DNA from: Paraphoma chrysanthemicola
Lineage: Eukaryota; Ascomycota; Dothideomycetes; Pleosporales; Phaeosphaeriaceae
NCBI GenBank assembly: GCA_020744225.1
Contig: JAGMWG010000005.1
Span: 682,001-746,000 of the forward strand
Length of the DNA: 64,000 nucleotides
Direction of reading: 5' to 3'
This document shows positions 21,936-35,189 of the stretch, piece after piece. The position numbers were made by a program, and so were the translations under genes. A model generated the notes under the pieces. It made no database searches. It was not told the DNA's origin and was given only the letters and a program-made list of their open reading frames with translations. How positions within the stretch are numbered: position 1 is the stretch's first letter; each line of letters begins with the position of its first letter.

Positions 21936-24900
21936 TCAGATGTCCAAACGGGGCCGACGTGCTTCGAGGTTGTCGAAATGATCCAGAGGGTGGTCGGGCT
22001 GCGATGTCCTCAAGTCATAGTGGAAGACCAAGCGGCAATTGAGCGATTATTGTCGACGGAATACGGTCAGGCCTCGTGTCGCCTAGGAATACCAGATTCC
22101 AGGGTAGCGGCGCCGCAATTGCCGGAACGGTGTGGGCAGCTAACAGCTCTCTGTGTCTGAGCGTACGTACTTTGAGGACGACTTGGGACGACAAAGTACT
22201 TTCCGAACCTAGACGTAGCTACTTGTGAAGGTTAATCCTTGGAAATGTAAAGAAAGGGTCGGGCAGAGGACGTAGATGAGTACAGAGGAGGAGAGGTCAA
22301 TAGGCGCCAAAAAGCTAGTAAAGCGGGGATTCGGGGTGTAGGGAGTAGGGACGGCTTTAACCTGGCAAAGGAGGGATCGTCCTGGAGTCTGCTGTACCAG
22401 GTATAGAAGCATGCAGGTGCACAGGTGCGGCGCGGCATGCTTGACGGATGCTAGAGATCGCCTAGGTACGCACGCTACCTGCCGCAAGGCCAGGGTAGAG
22501 TGAGACCTGGGCCACTGCATCTAGCGTGTCTGTCAGTCAGCCAATTGTGCAGCCAGCCGAGAGGATAATGCGTCCTGAGTCGGCTGCGAGCGAGCGATTC
22601 AGTAACCGTCCGGTGGCCAAAACGTCTTTTGGCTTGTGAAGTCGCTGTTCAGAGAACCATCGTTCATAGAATCATCACCCAAACGGTCGTCGCAGGACAG
22701 CACGGGGGCAGGCAAAGACCCCAGCAGCTGTCGTGTGATAATTGCACCGAGCAGCCAAATGGGTGGAAGGAGAGAGGTCCGCTGCTGAGCCACCACGAGG
22801 TCGCACGGGCCGCGCTCAAGGGTCTTGTGTCGTCTTGGACGCGCAACTGTCTGTGCAACTCCCAAAGAGACAATGATTGACAGTGCCACCAAGCGGTGCC
22901 AGCCGCGCCCTCGCCGTGTCGATATGCACAGGCAAGATTGCGCAACCGAGTCCGTCCTTTTTGTGTTGATGTTGGCCTTTGATGAAGAGTCGCGCGGTTG
23001 TTGAACCACGCCGCAACAGCGCACTCGGAGGAAACGATGCTAACGCGTCTGGCCGGCCAGCTCCACTTGGTACTGCCGCCCCCTTATTTTCTAACAAATT
23101 TTGCGGGGACAGGCTCTGGAATGCATGCTAGCTGATTGTGGGGGATTCGCCGCTAAAAGCCCCCATTCTAACCAGGCCTACCCTAGACGTTATCGACTCG
23201 CAGAACCGAGCATTGGAAAAAGGTTTTTGTCACTGTGACGAAGTAGGCGTTGCCCGTATTGGCAATCAAGCATGCCTTACGCAACTTGAAACACGTGAAA
23301 AGCAATATAACGAAGCTGATGGGCGCTGCAAAGAGTGGTCATCGATCTTCGTCCATCGTCAGGCGCCTGCTTACAACCGCAGACACGCAGGCAACACCGA
23401 GGCTTCTTCCTGCTGCGTGACCGTTTCGAGCTCGCGCTCCAGCGCGGACAACGGGAGCCCGACTAGCCCTTGCCCCGGAAAGCTGGTGAGAATGGCCGGG
23501 GGAGAGACGTTAGTGCCTGGAGGCGGCCCTTTTCAGGCGCGCGCAATCAATGTGCAATTAAGTCGCAGCCATGAACAGTTCGGCGCCTCCGTTCATCTTC
23601 GACACGCGAGTGCGGTCAGACCAAGGATCTGGCGTCGTTACACAATCACGGCTTGTCGCGTTCCAGAAGCTTTACGCGGAGCGTTGACAGCCGCGGTCCA
23701 AAGAGTACGTCGTCTATTGTTTGGTACATACATTTTATGGCTACAAGTACAACCTTGACATAACAATCTCTCATCCACTGTCGAACGATGTTGAGTAACA
23801 TTTGCGCTGCTAGCAGAATTCGCATCAACGCAAAGCTAGCCCCGGATCCAGTACACAATCCCAGTGCATCCTTCCTTATCGCCCAAGAGTCTTGAGCTCT
23901 TGACCGCATGGTCACGAAGACCTTGCGATGCGCCGAGGGGCGCATATCATACATCCGGTGGCGCACTGTGTCAAGGTTAGTATTCCTGCATGGCGCCTGT
24001 AAGTTGATATAAACTTTTGACGACGTCTGGAAACCTGGAACGTGGTGTGTCAATCAATCGGACCCAGCAACTGCCGCTTCAAGCGAGTCCCAAAGATCGA
24101 AATCGGCAACGAAGTGACTGACCCCGACCGTCCGTCGCATGTCGCCTCAGGCGTCCAGTCAACCATGAGCGCAATCGGCCAAATCTAGCATGTTAATATA
24201 TGAGGTGGTCGAGACCTTTAGCTTCAGAAAAGGATTGATGCGAATGCGTCAAAGAGTCAAGGTACATGCGTATACGTACCTCCAAGAACGGCTTTACCCC
24301 GCCAGGGTACAGTGCGCCCTCGTCGTGAACGGCCGTCATACCAATTGCGAACTAGAACGTCATCCTCAGATGGACCGTGAAACCATTCATGCCGGCTTGT
24401 GACTCGCTCTCCACCAATCACTAGTGATGCCGTGGCTATACAATCGGCACTTATGCATGTACACAGTACACGGTACACGTTACAGTACAAAGGCAGCGAG
24501 CCAACACATGCAGATGCTCCCGTCATTCGGATCGCTAGCGGATGACGGCGACAGCATCAGCCATACACTGAGACCTTGAGGTACCATGTACAACACGAGA
24601 GTTGTGTAGGCGATGCAGTCCAGGCACAGTACCACCAACGCCAGAGGTAACACAACATTAGCCGGTCAGCCAATGCCGAATCAGCCACCCACGACGATAC
24701 CCGTCTCGTATATGCACCTGCGTATTCCTGCGCAGGGCAACGATACATATTACGGAATCCTGCGCCGTGGCGTTCAGACAGACCATCGAGCGGTGTCGCG
24801 ATAAGATTTCTTTCGTTCGCTTGGGCAATTCGGTTGTTGGCGCGTTCGCGTTCGCTTTAACCAGGCCGTCACCTTCCTCGTGGGAATATGTGGCAGCTGG

Positions 24901-27135
24901 CGAATGATGAAGGGCCTCTCGTTCGTAGGGTGCGCCTTCTGGGTCGGGATGCTCGCTGCGCACGATCGTCCCGACTCGGCTTTCCATGGCAGACGACACC
25001 CAAGACCAGAACCCCACTGCTGGGCGAAGGTCCTTCCTTGCTTGACAACTTTTCTGGGGTAGAGGCGAGTCGCCTTCCCCAGATTTCCGGTCGACCGTCC
25101 CAGAATTCCATTTCTACCACCGGCGTGGGAACGGAGATGGGCGAGGAGTTGCGTGGCGAAGACCGGATACAGCAGTCAGATGCTGCGGCCACAATGTCAG
25201 GAAGCGATGCTCAAGAAACGACCCAGCGATCCTGTCGCTTATTATGCACACGATCACCAACATTATGGATTAGCCTGGTGTCCGCCAGAGCGTAGAGGAG
25301 CACGGGCTGAACACAGACTGAAGGCGCTATACGGTCAGAGTACGTGGTTATACTACTCAACGTATACTGTGCGATTCCCAGCGTTAGCACCAACTTCGAT
25401 CGGCTTCCGTCACCATGCCAGATCGTCCGCGGAACGACATCATTTGCTCAATCTTGAAACAAAAAGGTATGTCTCGAGACACAACACGTTATGGACAAGG
25501 AATACCCTCGTTGAAGGCCTTGCTTTGTCAGGCACGGCTAAAGGCATCCCGTTCCACAGAAGTGGCTACGCTCAGGCCAGCCATATCATCATGGAATCGT
25601 GTGAATCATCGAGTCCTGATCGAGCTCGTTCCGCGAGGCGAGAGGACAGTTCCACGGTCCACCCTGGGGGTCGCAATTGCACCTATGCAGCATCTCAAGC
25701 TTGCAAGCCGTGACCATAAGCCGGAAGAATTAGACCAGACGGCTCGCGTGCGGTTGTTGTGTTGATACTCGAGAGCAGGATCGTTCTAGAAGCATGTATC
25801 TTTGCGGCGCGGATCTAACTTACCGTTCATTGAGCAAGCACTACGCCACGATACTGCATCGCAAAAATTTGCACGCAGCTTATTGTCCGACCCGGTGGGA
25901 CATATGCGCAGACCGATGAGTTCCAGGCACGGCAACCAAAAAGAGCAGTACAATACTACCGCAAGACCAGCGAGGCACGGATAAGTGCTGAGGACACGAG
26001 TTCCTCGCCCTGCGCCTTGCAATGTCTCGCCCTAAGCTCGTTCAGCTCTGCCAGGTCTCTCTTTACGTTGCTCTCGCTCTTCTCTTCATTCCTCGTCTGG
26101 ACAGTACTTGTCAATGCATTATTACACTGACCTTGTTATCGTTGATGGGCCATAAAAGTTGGACATGTATCCATGATCTAGAGCACCAGTCCAATTCTTC
26201 CCGCCTCCACTTTCCAAAATCTCATGCTGGGACTTCCCTCATTCAGTGCGAATGCATTATGACTGGCAAGCCATGGTATATCACGGCACAAATCACGGTA
26301 GGAGCTTTACTTTCCATTTATGCGCGATCGGATGCTAGTGCTAGGAGCTCATCTATGTGATATTGATAGCCTGTATCGACGAAAGAATACGAGTTTGCAC
26401 AAATGACACATTTTCCATTTTGCGATTTGCTTGCATCTCTAGAGGCGCAGTGCTTTCCCACTCTTCCTTGGTGCTTGAGAGAAAGGCCGTTCTTGTAGCC
26501 TTTTTGTTGACTGAAATTGCCCTCCTAGCTCCGTAGCAAAGTCTGTTCATGGATAGTGAGGGTTGGGCAGCAGATTTCGTGTGTGCCTCGTGAAGAGCTA
26601 GAATGTCAATGTCAAGCATGGGCATACGCAGCCGAGCGCAACAGATTACACGAAGCCAGGTCTTATTTTCAAACAGCATTACATTCACTCTATGCTGCGC
26701 AATGATTTCTTGAGGCCTCTACTTGTCCCTCTCTCTCTCACACATAAAGATGAGCAGAGCCGTTCACAGCGACACTAGATCCCATCGGTCCTCGTGGCTT
26801 CCACCTGATTTTATGCGACTGTCAGACTATGTAGGCCAGAAATTCCAACATTTTCCTGATAAATCGCACAAGATTTCGATTCCTAGGACTTTGGCAAAGT
26901 CAAGTGCTCGACAGGCATTGCGACGTCCAGGGTCAGAGTGTACCTGCCGATCTTTCGTCGGACGCTAAGCCCGATAGAGTAGTATGCTTTCTCGGATGTT
27001 TGGCGCGTCTTGGGCTTCAGTGACGACCTTGTACAACAGCACACCACCCTACAAGCCGCGTCTTCTTAGTAATGTATAATCTATGAGGCGTCTCGAACAT
27101 TTGCATGCATCGCACCCCTCCGCCACGAGCATTAG
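21936..27135. other. 5.2-kb gene-free interval between receptor and separase
   Basis: The two flanking genes diverge, so both promoters lie here. Open frames up to 206 codons occur (for example 23138-23758 and 25153-25713 on plus, 22599-23024 on minus). They have no recognisable motif and no consistent splice partners. One frame, 26022-26360, begins with a signal-peptide-like segment and is listed separately as a weak candidate. I found no terminal repeats, transposase motif or tRNA. The interval may hold long upstream leaders, non-coding RNA or decayed repeats. Confidence 0.45.
26022..26360 (+). CDS. Weak candidate: small cysteine-containing secreted protein
   Basis: A 112-codon frame whose N-terminus (MSRPKLVQLCQVSLYVALAL) has a basic start and hydrophobic core like a signal peptide. 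Several cysteines follow (TCQC, WTC, QCEC). Effector-like secreted proteins of fungi often sit in gene-poor stretches like this one. No homology is recognised, the hydrophobic segment continues oddly into the putative mature part, and a frame of this length is expected by chance. Treat it as a flag for transcript evidence, not as a gene. Confidence 0.15.
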   Translation: MSRPKLVQLCQVSLYVALALLFIPRLDSTCQCIITLTLLSLMGHKSWTCIHDLEHQSNSSRLHFPKSHAGTSLIQCECIMTGKPWYITAQITVGALLSIYARSDASARSSSM

Positions 27136-30100
27136 ATGGCATCCAAAGACGAGCCGACGCGTGCACGCATCGATAACATCAAAGCGGACCTCCGAACGAC
27201 ATACACGTGCTCGACTGCGACGATAACCGCACTCCAAGAGCTTCTGTCGAGGAAGAATGATGAACCCGTGGAAAAGGAGAATGTCAAAGCCAAGGCACAG
27301 CCAACGGCGCGGCGGAGAGCTGCGACTACAGCAGCTGCGACGGAACACACCAAGCAGACCGCCGCCACTCTCTCCCCCAGGGAGAAGTATATACTAGCCA
27401 CCGAGGTCGCGAACACAACGCTCAAGACTCTTGCCGATGCACTCAAGAGCCCCCCGAATGCGCTCGCACCAAGACCGTCCTCCCAATCAAAGACCGCGCC
27501 GAACGAAGATGCACGCAAGCCTGCGAGGCAACGCGCTGGACACGCCAAGACCGCTTCTGTCTCCAAGAGGCCTCTCATGGAGCGATCTGCTTCCCAGATG
27601 ACCAATTCGCCTAAAAAGCGACCAATACGGCGGTCGTCGTCATATTCTTCGGTCCCGACAAGTGGCCCTGATGCGGGCCTTGTAGCGACAGCCGAGTGCG
27701 CAAGGACAGCTTTCGCATACTTGGGGACACTCGAGGCTACCAAAGTGCTAGGCAAAGACTCCCAGGAGCTTCAGCTGGAGAATGGCATACTGGCCCTTGT
27801 GGGCAAGCTGGTTGCGCTAGGGCTCGATAGTCTTGCTGTCAAGGAGATGAGGCATTTGAAGAAGAGGCTGGAAGTCTATCTGGGTCAAGGCAAGGGAACC
27901 CAACGTCCGGCTAGTAGAAGCGTTGAGAAGGAATCTGCGTGTAGCACAACAGGCGAGAAAGAGAGCCTTGCGTCTCTGCTGCATTTCCCAGCACTCGAGC
28001 CTACGAGTCCGGCCATACCGATCATCGCTAGCCTGCAGACATACGCGCTGAGAACCATCGCGAGATTGAACCGACCACGAATCGTCGAAGCTACATACGA
28101 GCACCTGAAGTTATCAAACCCGTCCTCGCCCGCGAACCTGATACACAGCACGGCGACCACAGCGACAAGCCAGCCAAAGGCAGCGAGACAGCTCGAATCG
28201 CTCGCGCAAACGATCCTCGCATTGTGTCCGAATATCTCAAGCACGCACGATGACAAGCCCTTGCAGGCGTCGCCTGAAACGGTTTTGCTACTGCAACATC
28301 TGGCATTCAAGATTCGGAAGGACTGGTGGACTTTAGTGAAGCACCAAGGAAAATATGAACAAGAAATATTGGAGCCGTTCTCCAAATGCATAGTTGCATT
28401 TGCTCGAAGATCGCAACTGTCACCTAAGAAGAAATACGCGTTGGCCGAATCGCTTTACACAGATTTGTCTGGAGTACAGCAATGCGCCAACGCTACAGGA
28501 GGAGCAGTCGCCATGGCCAACAACACCCTGAGTTCACTAGCCCAGGCTGCAGGACAGTCTGAAGATGCGCTTCGATGGCTGGGTACATCGAAGGCTGCAT
28601 CGCCGTCAACTACCACTGAAGTGAAACAGACAGCTCGAATCGTGCGGATTGCGACTGTGTCGATTGAAGCTTTCGTGAAAGGCGAAGGAAGAGCTGATTT
28701 GCAAGAAGTCATCACCAGCGCTCTCGAAGGTCTAGGTGGCGGCCTCGGTGGTTCCATCGTAGATCTGGACGCTCTCTTCCTGGAAGCGAACGCCCTCAGG
28801 CGCGCCGCAATGCGACTGCTGATGGGCAGCTCTTTACCCAATCACGACACGGATCTGCCTTCAATCAGAAGACTTGCCATTGATGTCATTGCATCAAGTG
28901 TCCATTTCACAGCTCGCATGGCAGGCTCCAGCCATCTTGATACTCTCGACACTAAGGCGCAGCAACGAAATACGGAACGTATGACTATGGTGTGGAAATG
29001 TACGAAGAGTGTGATTGACTCTGTTCTGGTGTGCTGCAAGGAGGTGGTTGACAGTTCGGACCACTGGAAAAGACTTGATCTAATGCTTCAGGAATGCTCG
29101 CACATTTTACACCGCTTCGAGGAAGAGATCGCATTAGGAATCGATCTAGACCCACAGGGCAATGAGCTCGTCCAGACTCTGTCTGTAAAGCTCTCAAATG
29201 CGTACTGGGCAGTTCATCTGCAGCTGAGAAAGGCAAAGCTGAGCTCCGAGACAATCGCCACGGCAATGCAACGCTCGATCAATCTAATACATACCGGAGG
29301 CCATACGGTAAAGGAAGCGGGTCACCTCCCAATGAAATTGGAAAGCCTCGGAGATCTACTGGAAAGCCTAGGCAGCGTCGAGAAGAGTCGCAAAGCTTTC
29401 GGGGAGTGCATCAGTGCGCATCTAGAATCAGATGTGGGCCAGACGTTGTCAGATGCAGCGGCAAAATATTCTATACAGAAGATTTTCGATAATACGGGAC
29501 CTTTGGGTACAGCGGCTCGGGTCGTGAAGTCATACCACCGCGGGTTTATCAAGTCTGGTGGCCCCAAGTCTGGCGAAACGGCATTCTTCGATAACCCAGA
29601 GCTGCAACCTGCCATTCGCGGAGCTCTGCTTGAGCTACAGTTGGGCTTGTACATACGAACGCTGTCCAAGAATCGTCACTGGGATTCTAGTTTGGACGCG
29701 TCGATCAGGTCCTTGGTCGAGCGCCTCCAACACCTATATTCACCCAAAATCTATCCCGTACGGAATCTCCGTCTGGATATATTACTCCTGCAAGTTCGTC
29801 AGAGACTCCCGCATGTCGTTCCAACCGATATGTTGGAGTTCGATGCATCCGAAGAGACGGCGATTAGTGCTCGAGAATCGAAGGATGTAGGATTGGCGGA
29901 ATACGAAGCCCACTTGAAGGCTCTCCTCTCCCTCAAAACTTCAATGAATCAAGATACACCTCCCGAGTCAGTGGTCAAAGGATGCCTTTCAACATGGGAA
30001 ACCCTTCTTGACAGAGTCAAGTCGTGGAAGGCCTTGGTAGATTACGTGGACGACATTGAATATTGGATCTCAGAACTACAAGGCAGCGTCGCGTTTCTGA

Positions 30101-33100
30101 ATGCCAAAGGCGAAGAGTACCTTGCTCTGCCCGTCTTGCAACTTCTACTACGAGTCAACGGAATGAGGGAAGACCCGGATGCTTCCGACCTCGTCGGTGC
30201 CTCGTGCGCCTTGGGGCTGCAATTTCTGAGACTGGGCTACACGGGCAAGGCTGGCCTGTCGCTTGCACGGGCGGAGAGTGTCCTTACGAAGCGAACAATT
30301 TCCACCGAGGCGCATCTTCAATGGCATATTGCCTATTCAGAATACCTCGCAAGAATCGGAAATACTGCCAAATGGTGAGACAGCTTCCTAGTCTCAGTTA
30401 TGATGATTGCTGACATTTTCAAGCGCTTCAACACTATCCGCTGCCCACACAATTGCAAGCACAGATCAGCAGTTCATGGACATGGCGAAGTCGTCGGCCA
30501 CGCTCTCGGGCAGACTACGATTCAACAAGATCCTAGCCGATGCCGCATACGTGTGTTCACTTCTTGCAACCGTGACTGGTAATTACAAAGATGCAGCACG
30601 ACACGCCAAACAGTGTGTGACGCTCAATCGACGCATTTGGGCAGCTCTGGAATCCAAGACGAATGCCAAGAAGACTGCTCCTGTCGACGATTCTGACCTG
30701 GAGGACTCTGCAAGCAAGATAGCATTCGACCCTCTGAGCTCTCTACGCAATGACAAAGGTGCGCCTCTGGTCATGTCGGTCACTCACGACGCGCTGAATG
30801 GACCGGATTTCTGGGGCCTGGTTCCTGCGTTATATCGAGGATTAATGCAGCATTCACAAGTCTTCGCTCACCAAGGTCTACTGCAAGAGGCCATTCACAT
30901 CGCCGAGCAAGCCGAGAAAATTGCCTCCACTCTACAATCGCCCACGTTGATGATCGATAATGCGAGCTGGCGGGCTGACTGCTGGGCGCAAAGTGGTAGA
31001 CCGGACAAGGCTGAGCCCCTGCTCAAAGCACTTGAACAGTACAGTACCCGCAAAAGTCTCTCTATCGTTGGCTATTTATCCGCAGTGGCCAGAACTCAGC
31101 ACTGGAATGGCCATTTCGAGCAGGAACTTGCATCTTACAAAACTTTGGATCGACTATTGCAGGATCTTACTTCACCTGATTTCATGAACGCACTGCATGC
31201 GTTCGCTCCTCGTGTCGACTCGTTGGCTGAACAAATGTCCAACATGACCATCAACGTGGATCAGGAAAAGCAGATGAAAGTCGTGGCGACGCGAGGAGGT
31301 CGAAGACCTGCAGCCAAAGCTGCGCCACGTCCTGCACCAAAACCCGCCACGAAAGCCGCGCCGAAAGCACGATCAAGAGCTCAGACAGCTGTGGCGACGA
31401 AGGCTGCTGCGAAGATTAAGACTACACAAGATATGGCTTCATCATCCAAGTCTCCAGGCATGGCCGAGCAGTGCTCCATTCTAAACACATTCCAAGCTGA
31501 GATCATGCATCGGAGTGTCCTCGCCAATCTGCTACAAAATGATCTTGCAACCGCGTCTGCCATCCTGGCTCAACTTGAGCAATCCCCTGATGAAGCGACT
31601 CCAAACCTGTCACACGCGTGGGCGACGTTCAAGATGATGCTTGCACAGAGCTTCCAGGAGATCGCTGAGAATATTGCACTCAATACACTACCCGAATCTA
31701 CTATTGCATTCCCCGCCGTCAACCTCAAGGAAAGGGGATTATCCGAGGAGGTCGCTGCGAAACGTAAGCCGCTGGTACCAGCCACTATCGCGAAAAGTGC
31801 TCGATCGAAGGCTCAGCTAAAAATAAGCTTCGCTGAGACACTAAGAGATGCTCGGGATCGCTTGAGGGAAGCACATGCAGCCTCCGCAGTCAACAGCCCG
31901 AACTTCATGTTCCAACAGATCTCTATGGCACTGGGCACTATCACCGTCCTTCTATCTGCAGTATCTGGAGAAGAGACCGAGAGCTCGCTACACCCATTAT
32001 ACGCGGCTTACATGGCAGGTATGTTATTGCAGTGAAAAGTGACCTGACTGAACAAGGCTGACGAAGTCTAGAAATTCCCAAATGCAACGCACTCAGGCTT
32101 GCCCACGAATCAGTTGAAGCAGAGAAAGAACAATTGTCGCGCGATCAGTGTTTGAGCTGGCCAAGCATTACTTCAGCAAGCCTTTCCCCTACGACCATGA
32201 CGAGCTTCCAGAACGATTACGTGGACATTATCCCCGAAAGCTGGACTGCTGTGTCTCTCGCATTGAACGATACACATGATGAGCTCTATATCACGCGCTT
32301 TGAGAAGGGCTCATATCCATTCGTTCTGCGCCTGCCTCTGGCGCGACACGCTTCTCGTGACATGGACGAAGAGGAGTTCTCATTTGGGGATGGCAAGAGG
32401 GACTTTGACGAAATCATAGAGCTCAGCGACTTCAGCACTCGTTCTGCGAAAGACATGACGTCAAGAGAGGCGCGTCAACAGTGGTGGACAGAACGTGAAG
32501 CTCTAGACACAAGGCTGCATGAGTTGCTACTGAACATGGAAAACATCTGGCTTGGAGGCTTCAAAGGTGTCTTCTCTCAGCACGAGCGGCAGCCAAGCTT
32601 ACTTGCTCGTTTCCGAAAGTCTTTGGAGAATATCATCAACCAACATCTACCGTCACGCAGGAAGAAGAGCCAACAAAAGCGACCTGTTCTCGATGCACGA
32701 GTCTTGGACTTGTTCATTGGCTTGGGTGACGTGACAGATGAAGAGCTGGATGTTGATGATGCGCTCATGGACCTACTCTACTTCGTCGTCGACATACTGC
32801 ACTTCAATGGCGAACGCAATGCGTATGATGAGATAGATTTCGATGCGATGGTAGTCGAGACGCACGAAGCGTTGCGCGCGTATCACGTCGCGTCACATCA
32901 CGCATCACATCCTAGCCAGCACATGATTCTTATCTTGGACAATAACCTACACGGCTTTCCCTGGGAGTCACTACCTTGTTTGGAAAAATCTTCAATCTCC
33001 AGGCTGCCGTCGCTCGCTGCTCTCCGTGAGCGACTGCTTGCGGCCAAATCACACAGCAACGAAGAGCAGAGCCTGCCCGGACACTACATTCGACCGGAGA

Positions 33101-33846
33101 GCGGAGGCACGAGCATCCTGAATCCTTCTGGTGACCTCTCGCACACGCTTAAGACAATCAAGCCTTGTCTAAACGAACTGCTTGGACCCTGGTCACATAT
33201 TGCCAACCGTGCGCCGACTGAGAAAGAGTTTGAGGATTCGCTGAGAGAGCAAGACTTAGTTCTCTACTTTGGGCATGGCAGCGGTGCGCAGTTTGTACGC
33301 TCCAAGTCTGTACGCCGCCTCTATCCCGGCCAGCAGGACGATTCAAGCAGAAAACCAGGCTGTGCGACGACGTTCCTCTTTGGCTGCTCGTCTGTGCATT
33401 TGACCGAGAACGGCATATATGAGCCTTCTGGAATGCTAGCATCGTATCTCACAGCTGGCGCACCTGCTGTCGTGGGCATGCTTTGGGACGTCACTGACAA
33501 AGATTGCGATCGCTTTGCGGTCAAGGCTGGAGAGCTATGGGGTCTTTGGCCAGAGGCACAGAAAGAGGCCGCTCCAGTCGTTGCACCAAAGACACCAGGA
33601 AAGAGAGCGAAGAGCAAGGGCCGGGTGGCGCAGCTTGTGGATGAAGTGGAGGGAGCAAGAGCGCCAGGCAGTGCGAAAAAGGGCAAGAAGACACGAGCCG
33701 TCACTGAAGAAGCCGAATTCGGTCCAACACGTCGCCGAGGACTGGGTTTGGATGAATGCGTGCGCGAGGCGAGGAAGGCATGTGTCTTGAGGTATCTCAA
33801 CGGCGCTGCTGCGGTTGTATATGGAATTCCGGTGTACTTGGAATAG
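27136..33846 (+). CDS. ESP1: Separase (cohesin-cleaving cysteine protease, peptidase family C50)
   Basis: Three exons, 27136-30374, 30424-32018 and 32072-33846, with introns of 49 and 53 bp (GTGAGA...TTCAAG and GTATGT...GTCTAG), give 2202 residues. Separase cuts the Scc1/Rad21 kleisin at anaphase onset to release sister chromatids and is held inactive by securin. The C-terminal protease domain is clear. It has the H-Y-I-R-P-E-S-G-G-T-S-I-L-N-P start, the catalytic His in LYFGHGSGAQFV (His2013), and the catalytic Cys in TTFLFGCSSVHLTENG (Cys2050). The closing PAVVGMLWDVTDKDCDRF block follows. The His-Cys gap (37 residues) is longer than in yeast or human because of a charged insert (GQQDDSSRKPGC). 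A basic linker rich in Lys/Arg/Ala lies near the C-terminus. The first 1600 residues form the helical-repeat region, with a disordered N-terminus and an Ala/Lys/Pro-rich insert near 31300-31420. The length matches fungal separases. Confidence 0.96.
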
Positions 33847-34534
33847 AAATGATAGGCAATTTTGCACATTAAGCGAGTGTAGGTTACGGCACTGGCAAAG
33901 AATCCTTGTTCATGTCGCTTCAGTCGTGGTTACCATGAACCCAGCACTTTCACGTTCTCCGCCTCACTCTCCACCATCAATGGAACCTTAATCACGCGCA
34001 TAACGCAAATGCGCGGTCATCACCTCCCAAGCAAAACGTATCACACCAGCATGTCCCACAAGCCAATATCATAATGCACACTGATTCGCCCCGCACCCGT
34101 CGATCCATGGTCGTTGTTGCCTCAACCGCCAGCTCCAGCCACCCGTTTTGCTCCAACGCCGCAATGCATCGTATCATAACACAAGTGCCGCAACCTAAAT
34201 TTGTCCCTCTTTTGCACAGCAAGGCAGACTGTGTGCTGGCAGCCTTGCGACTCTGGACCTATCGTGATGCGCGCGCGATGCTAGGCTAGGCGCTATTTGT
34301 TTTGTGTTTGTGGCACGGGTTTTGGGGGCCTAGAATGGGTCTCATTTGGGGAGGCACGGGCGTGAGGATGGGAAGTACAAGAACGAGGAGCGAAGAAATC
34401 TAAAATCAAATCTAGCAAAGAGTTGTGGACTATCTTTTTGTTGGGGGTTCTCTTTTCGTTGAGTGCAAGAGCGTAACATCCGTTTCTTGTATACCACTAC
34501 CCCAACCAATCGATCACTGAAGGACTAGGCGATC
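33847..34534. other. Intergenic: 3' of separase and promoter of first small membrane-protein gene
   Basis: 688 bp. T-rich sequence just above 34535 fits a promoter and leader for the gene that follows. No further gene is supported. Confidence 0.5.
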
Positions 34535-35189
34535 ATGCTGTCCTCCTCACTCGCCAACCATATTCTTCGCGCCATACAGGCTCTCTTTGGCATTATCGTT
34601 CTCGGCCTCGCGATTACACTTATTCGCGGACATCACTGGGGCTCGTTCCCGTCTTCGCTCGGCTTCACCGCTTTCGTAGGCGGGATTACGATTCTCGCAG
34701 CGCTCATCGGAGTGTGTGCGACATGGGTCACGTTTCTCGCCGGCGCGGTGGGATATTTGTTTGATAGCGTGGTTGCGCTGGTGGACATTGCTGGAGGGAT
34801 TGTAAGTTTCTTTTCCATCTCAGTTCACTACACTACATCACTATATATATAAAGTCGTGGTATAATGTTGGCTGCAGAGATACTAACGAACGGTGTAATA
34901 GGTCCTTGCAATAAACCTCAAAGGCGTAAAATGCTCCGCTACATCCTCCTTCGAAAACGCCGTGAAACTCGCCAGGAACGACCTCTTCAACGGCGGCGTG
35001 CGCATGATTGAGGGTGAAGAGTGGCCGTGGGTGGCTGCTGAGTATAGCGATGATCCAAACAAGCTTGCGGATGTGATAATTGGGCATTGCATGGAGAGTC
35101 AGGCAGCCATGGTGTTCATGTTTCTTGCGGCTGCGGTGTTGGTGGTGAGTGCGCTGGTAGGATTTGTGAGGGCCAGGAAGGGGGTTTGA
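34535..35189 (+). CDS. Small four-helix membrane protein, tandem copy A
   Basis: Two exons, 34535-34801 and 34902-35189, with a 100-bp intron (GTAAGT, canonical TACTAAC branch, AATAG acceptor, phase 0), give 184 residues. Exon 1 encodes three hydrophobic helices (AIQALFGIIVLGLAITLIRG, a second from about residue 46, and a third ending VALVDIAGGI). Exon 2 begins VLAINLKGVKC, then a hydrophilic loop, and finishes with HCMESQAAMVFMF and a last helix before RARKGV. The topology resembles MARVEL-type fungal membrane proteins, but the sequence match to that family is weak. The neighbour at 35838 is a paralogue with the intron at the same place. The function is unknown. The loop between the third and fourth helices carries two cysteines (KC and HC) that could be disulfide-linked if extracellular. 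Confidence 0.88.

Noticed and set aside
22140..22205. Possible hairpin with TACTTTG and CAAAGTA arms
   Set aside because: The stem is only seven pairs and imperfectly placed; chance occurrence is likely and no transcript boundary is indicated.
23138..23758. 206-codon plus-strand open frame
   Set aside because: No motif, no promoter or intron logic, and irregular composition. A chance frame in GC-balanced DNA.
25153..25713. 186-codon plus-strand open frame
   Set aside because: Overlaps another frame of similar length and shows no recognisable family.
26353..26688. Minus-strand frame with a segment reading D-I-D-I-L-A-L-H-E, reminiscent of LINE endonuclease starts
   Set aside because: Only nine residues resemble the motif, no downstream endonuclease or reverse-transcriptase motifs follow, and there is no poly-A or target duplication.
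30407..32035. Separate gene between two long plus-strand frames
   Set aside because: It is the middle exon of separase; both flanking introns join in frame and the catalytic domain follows.
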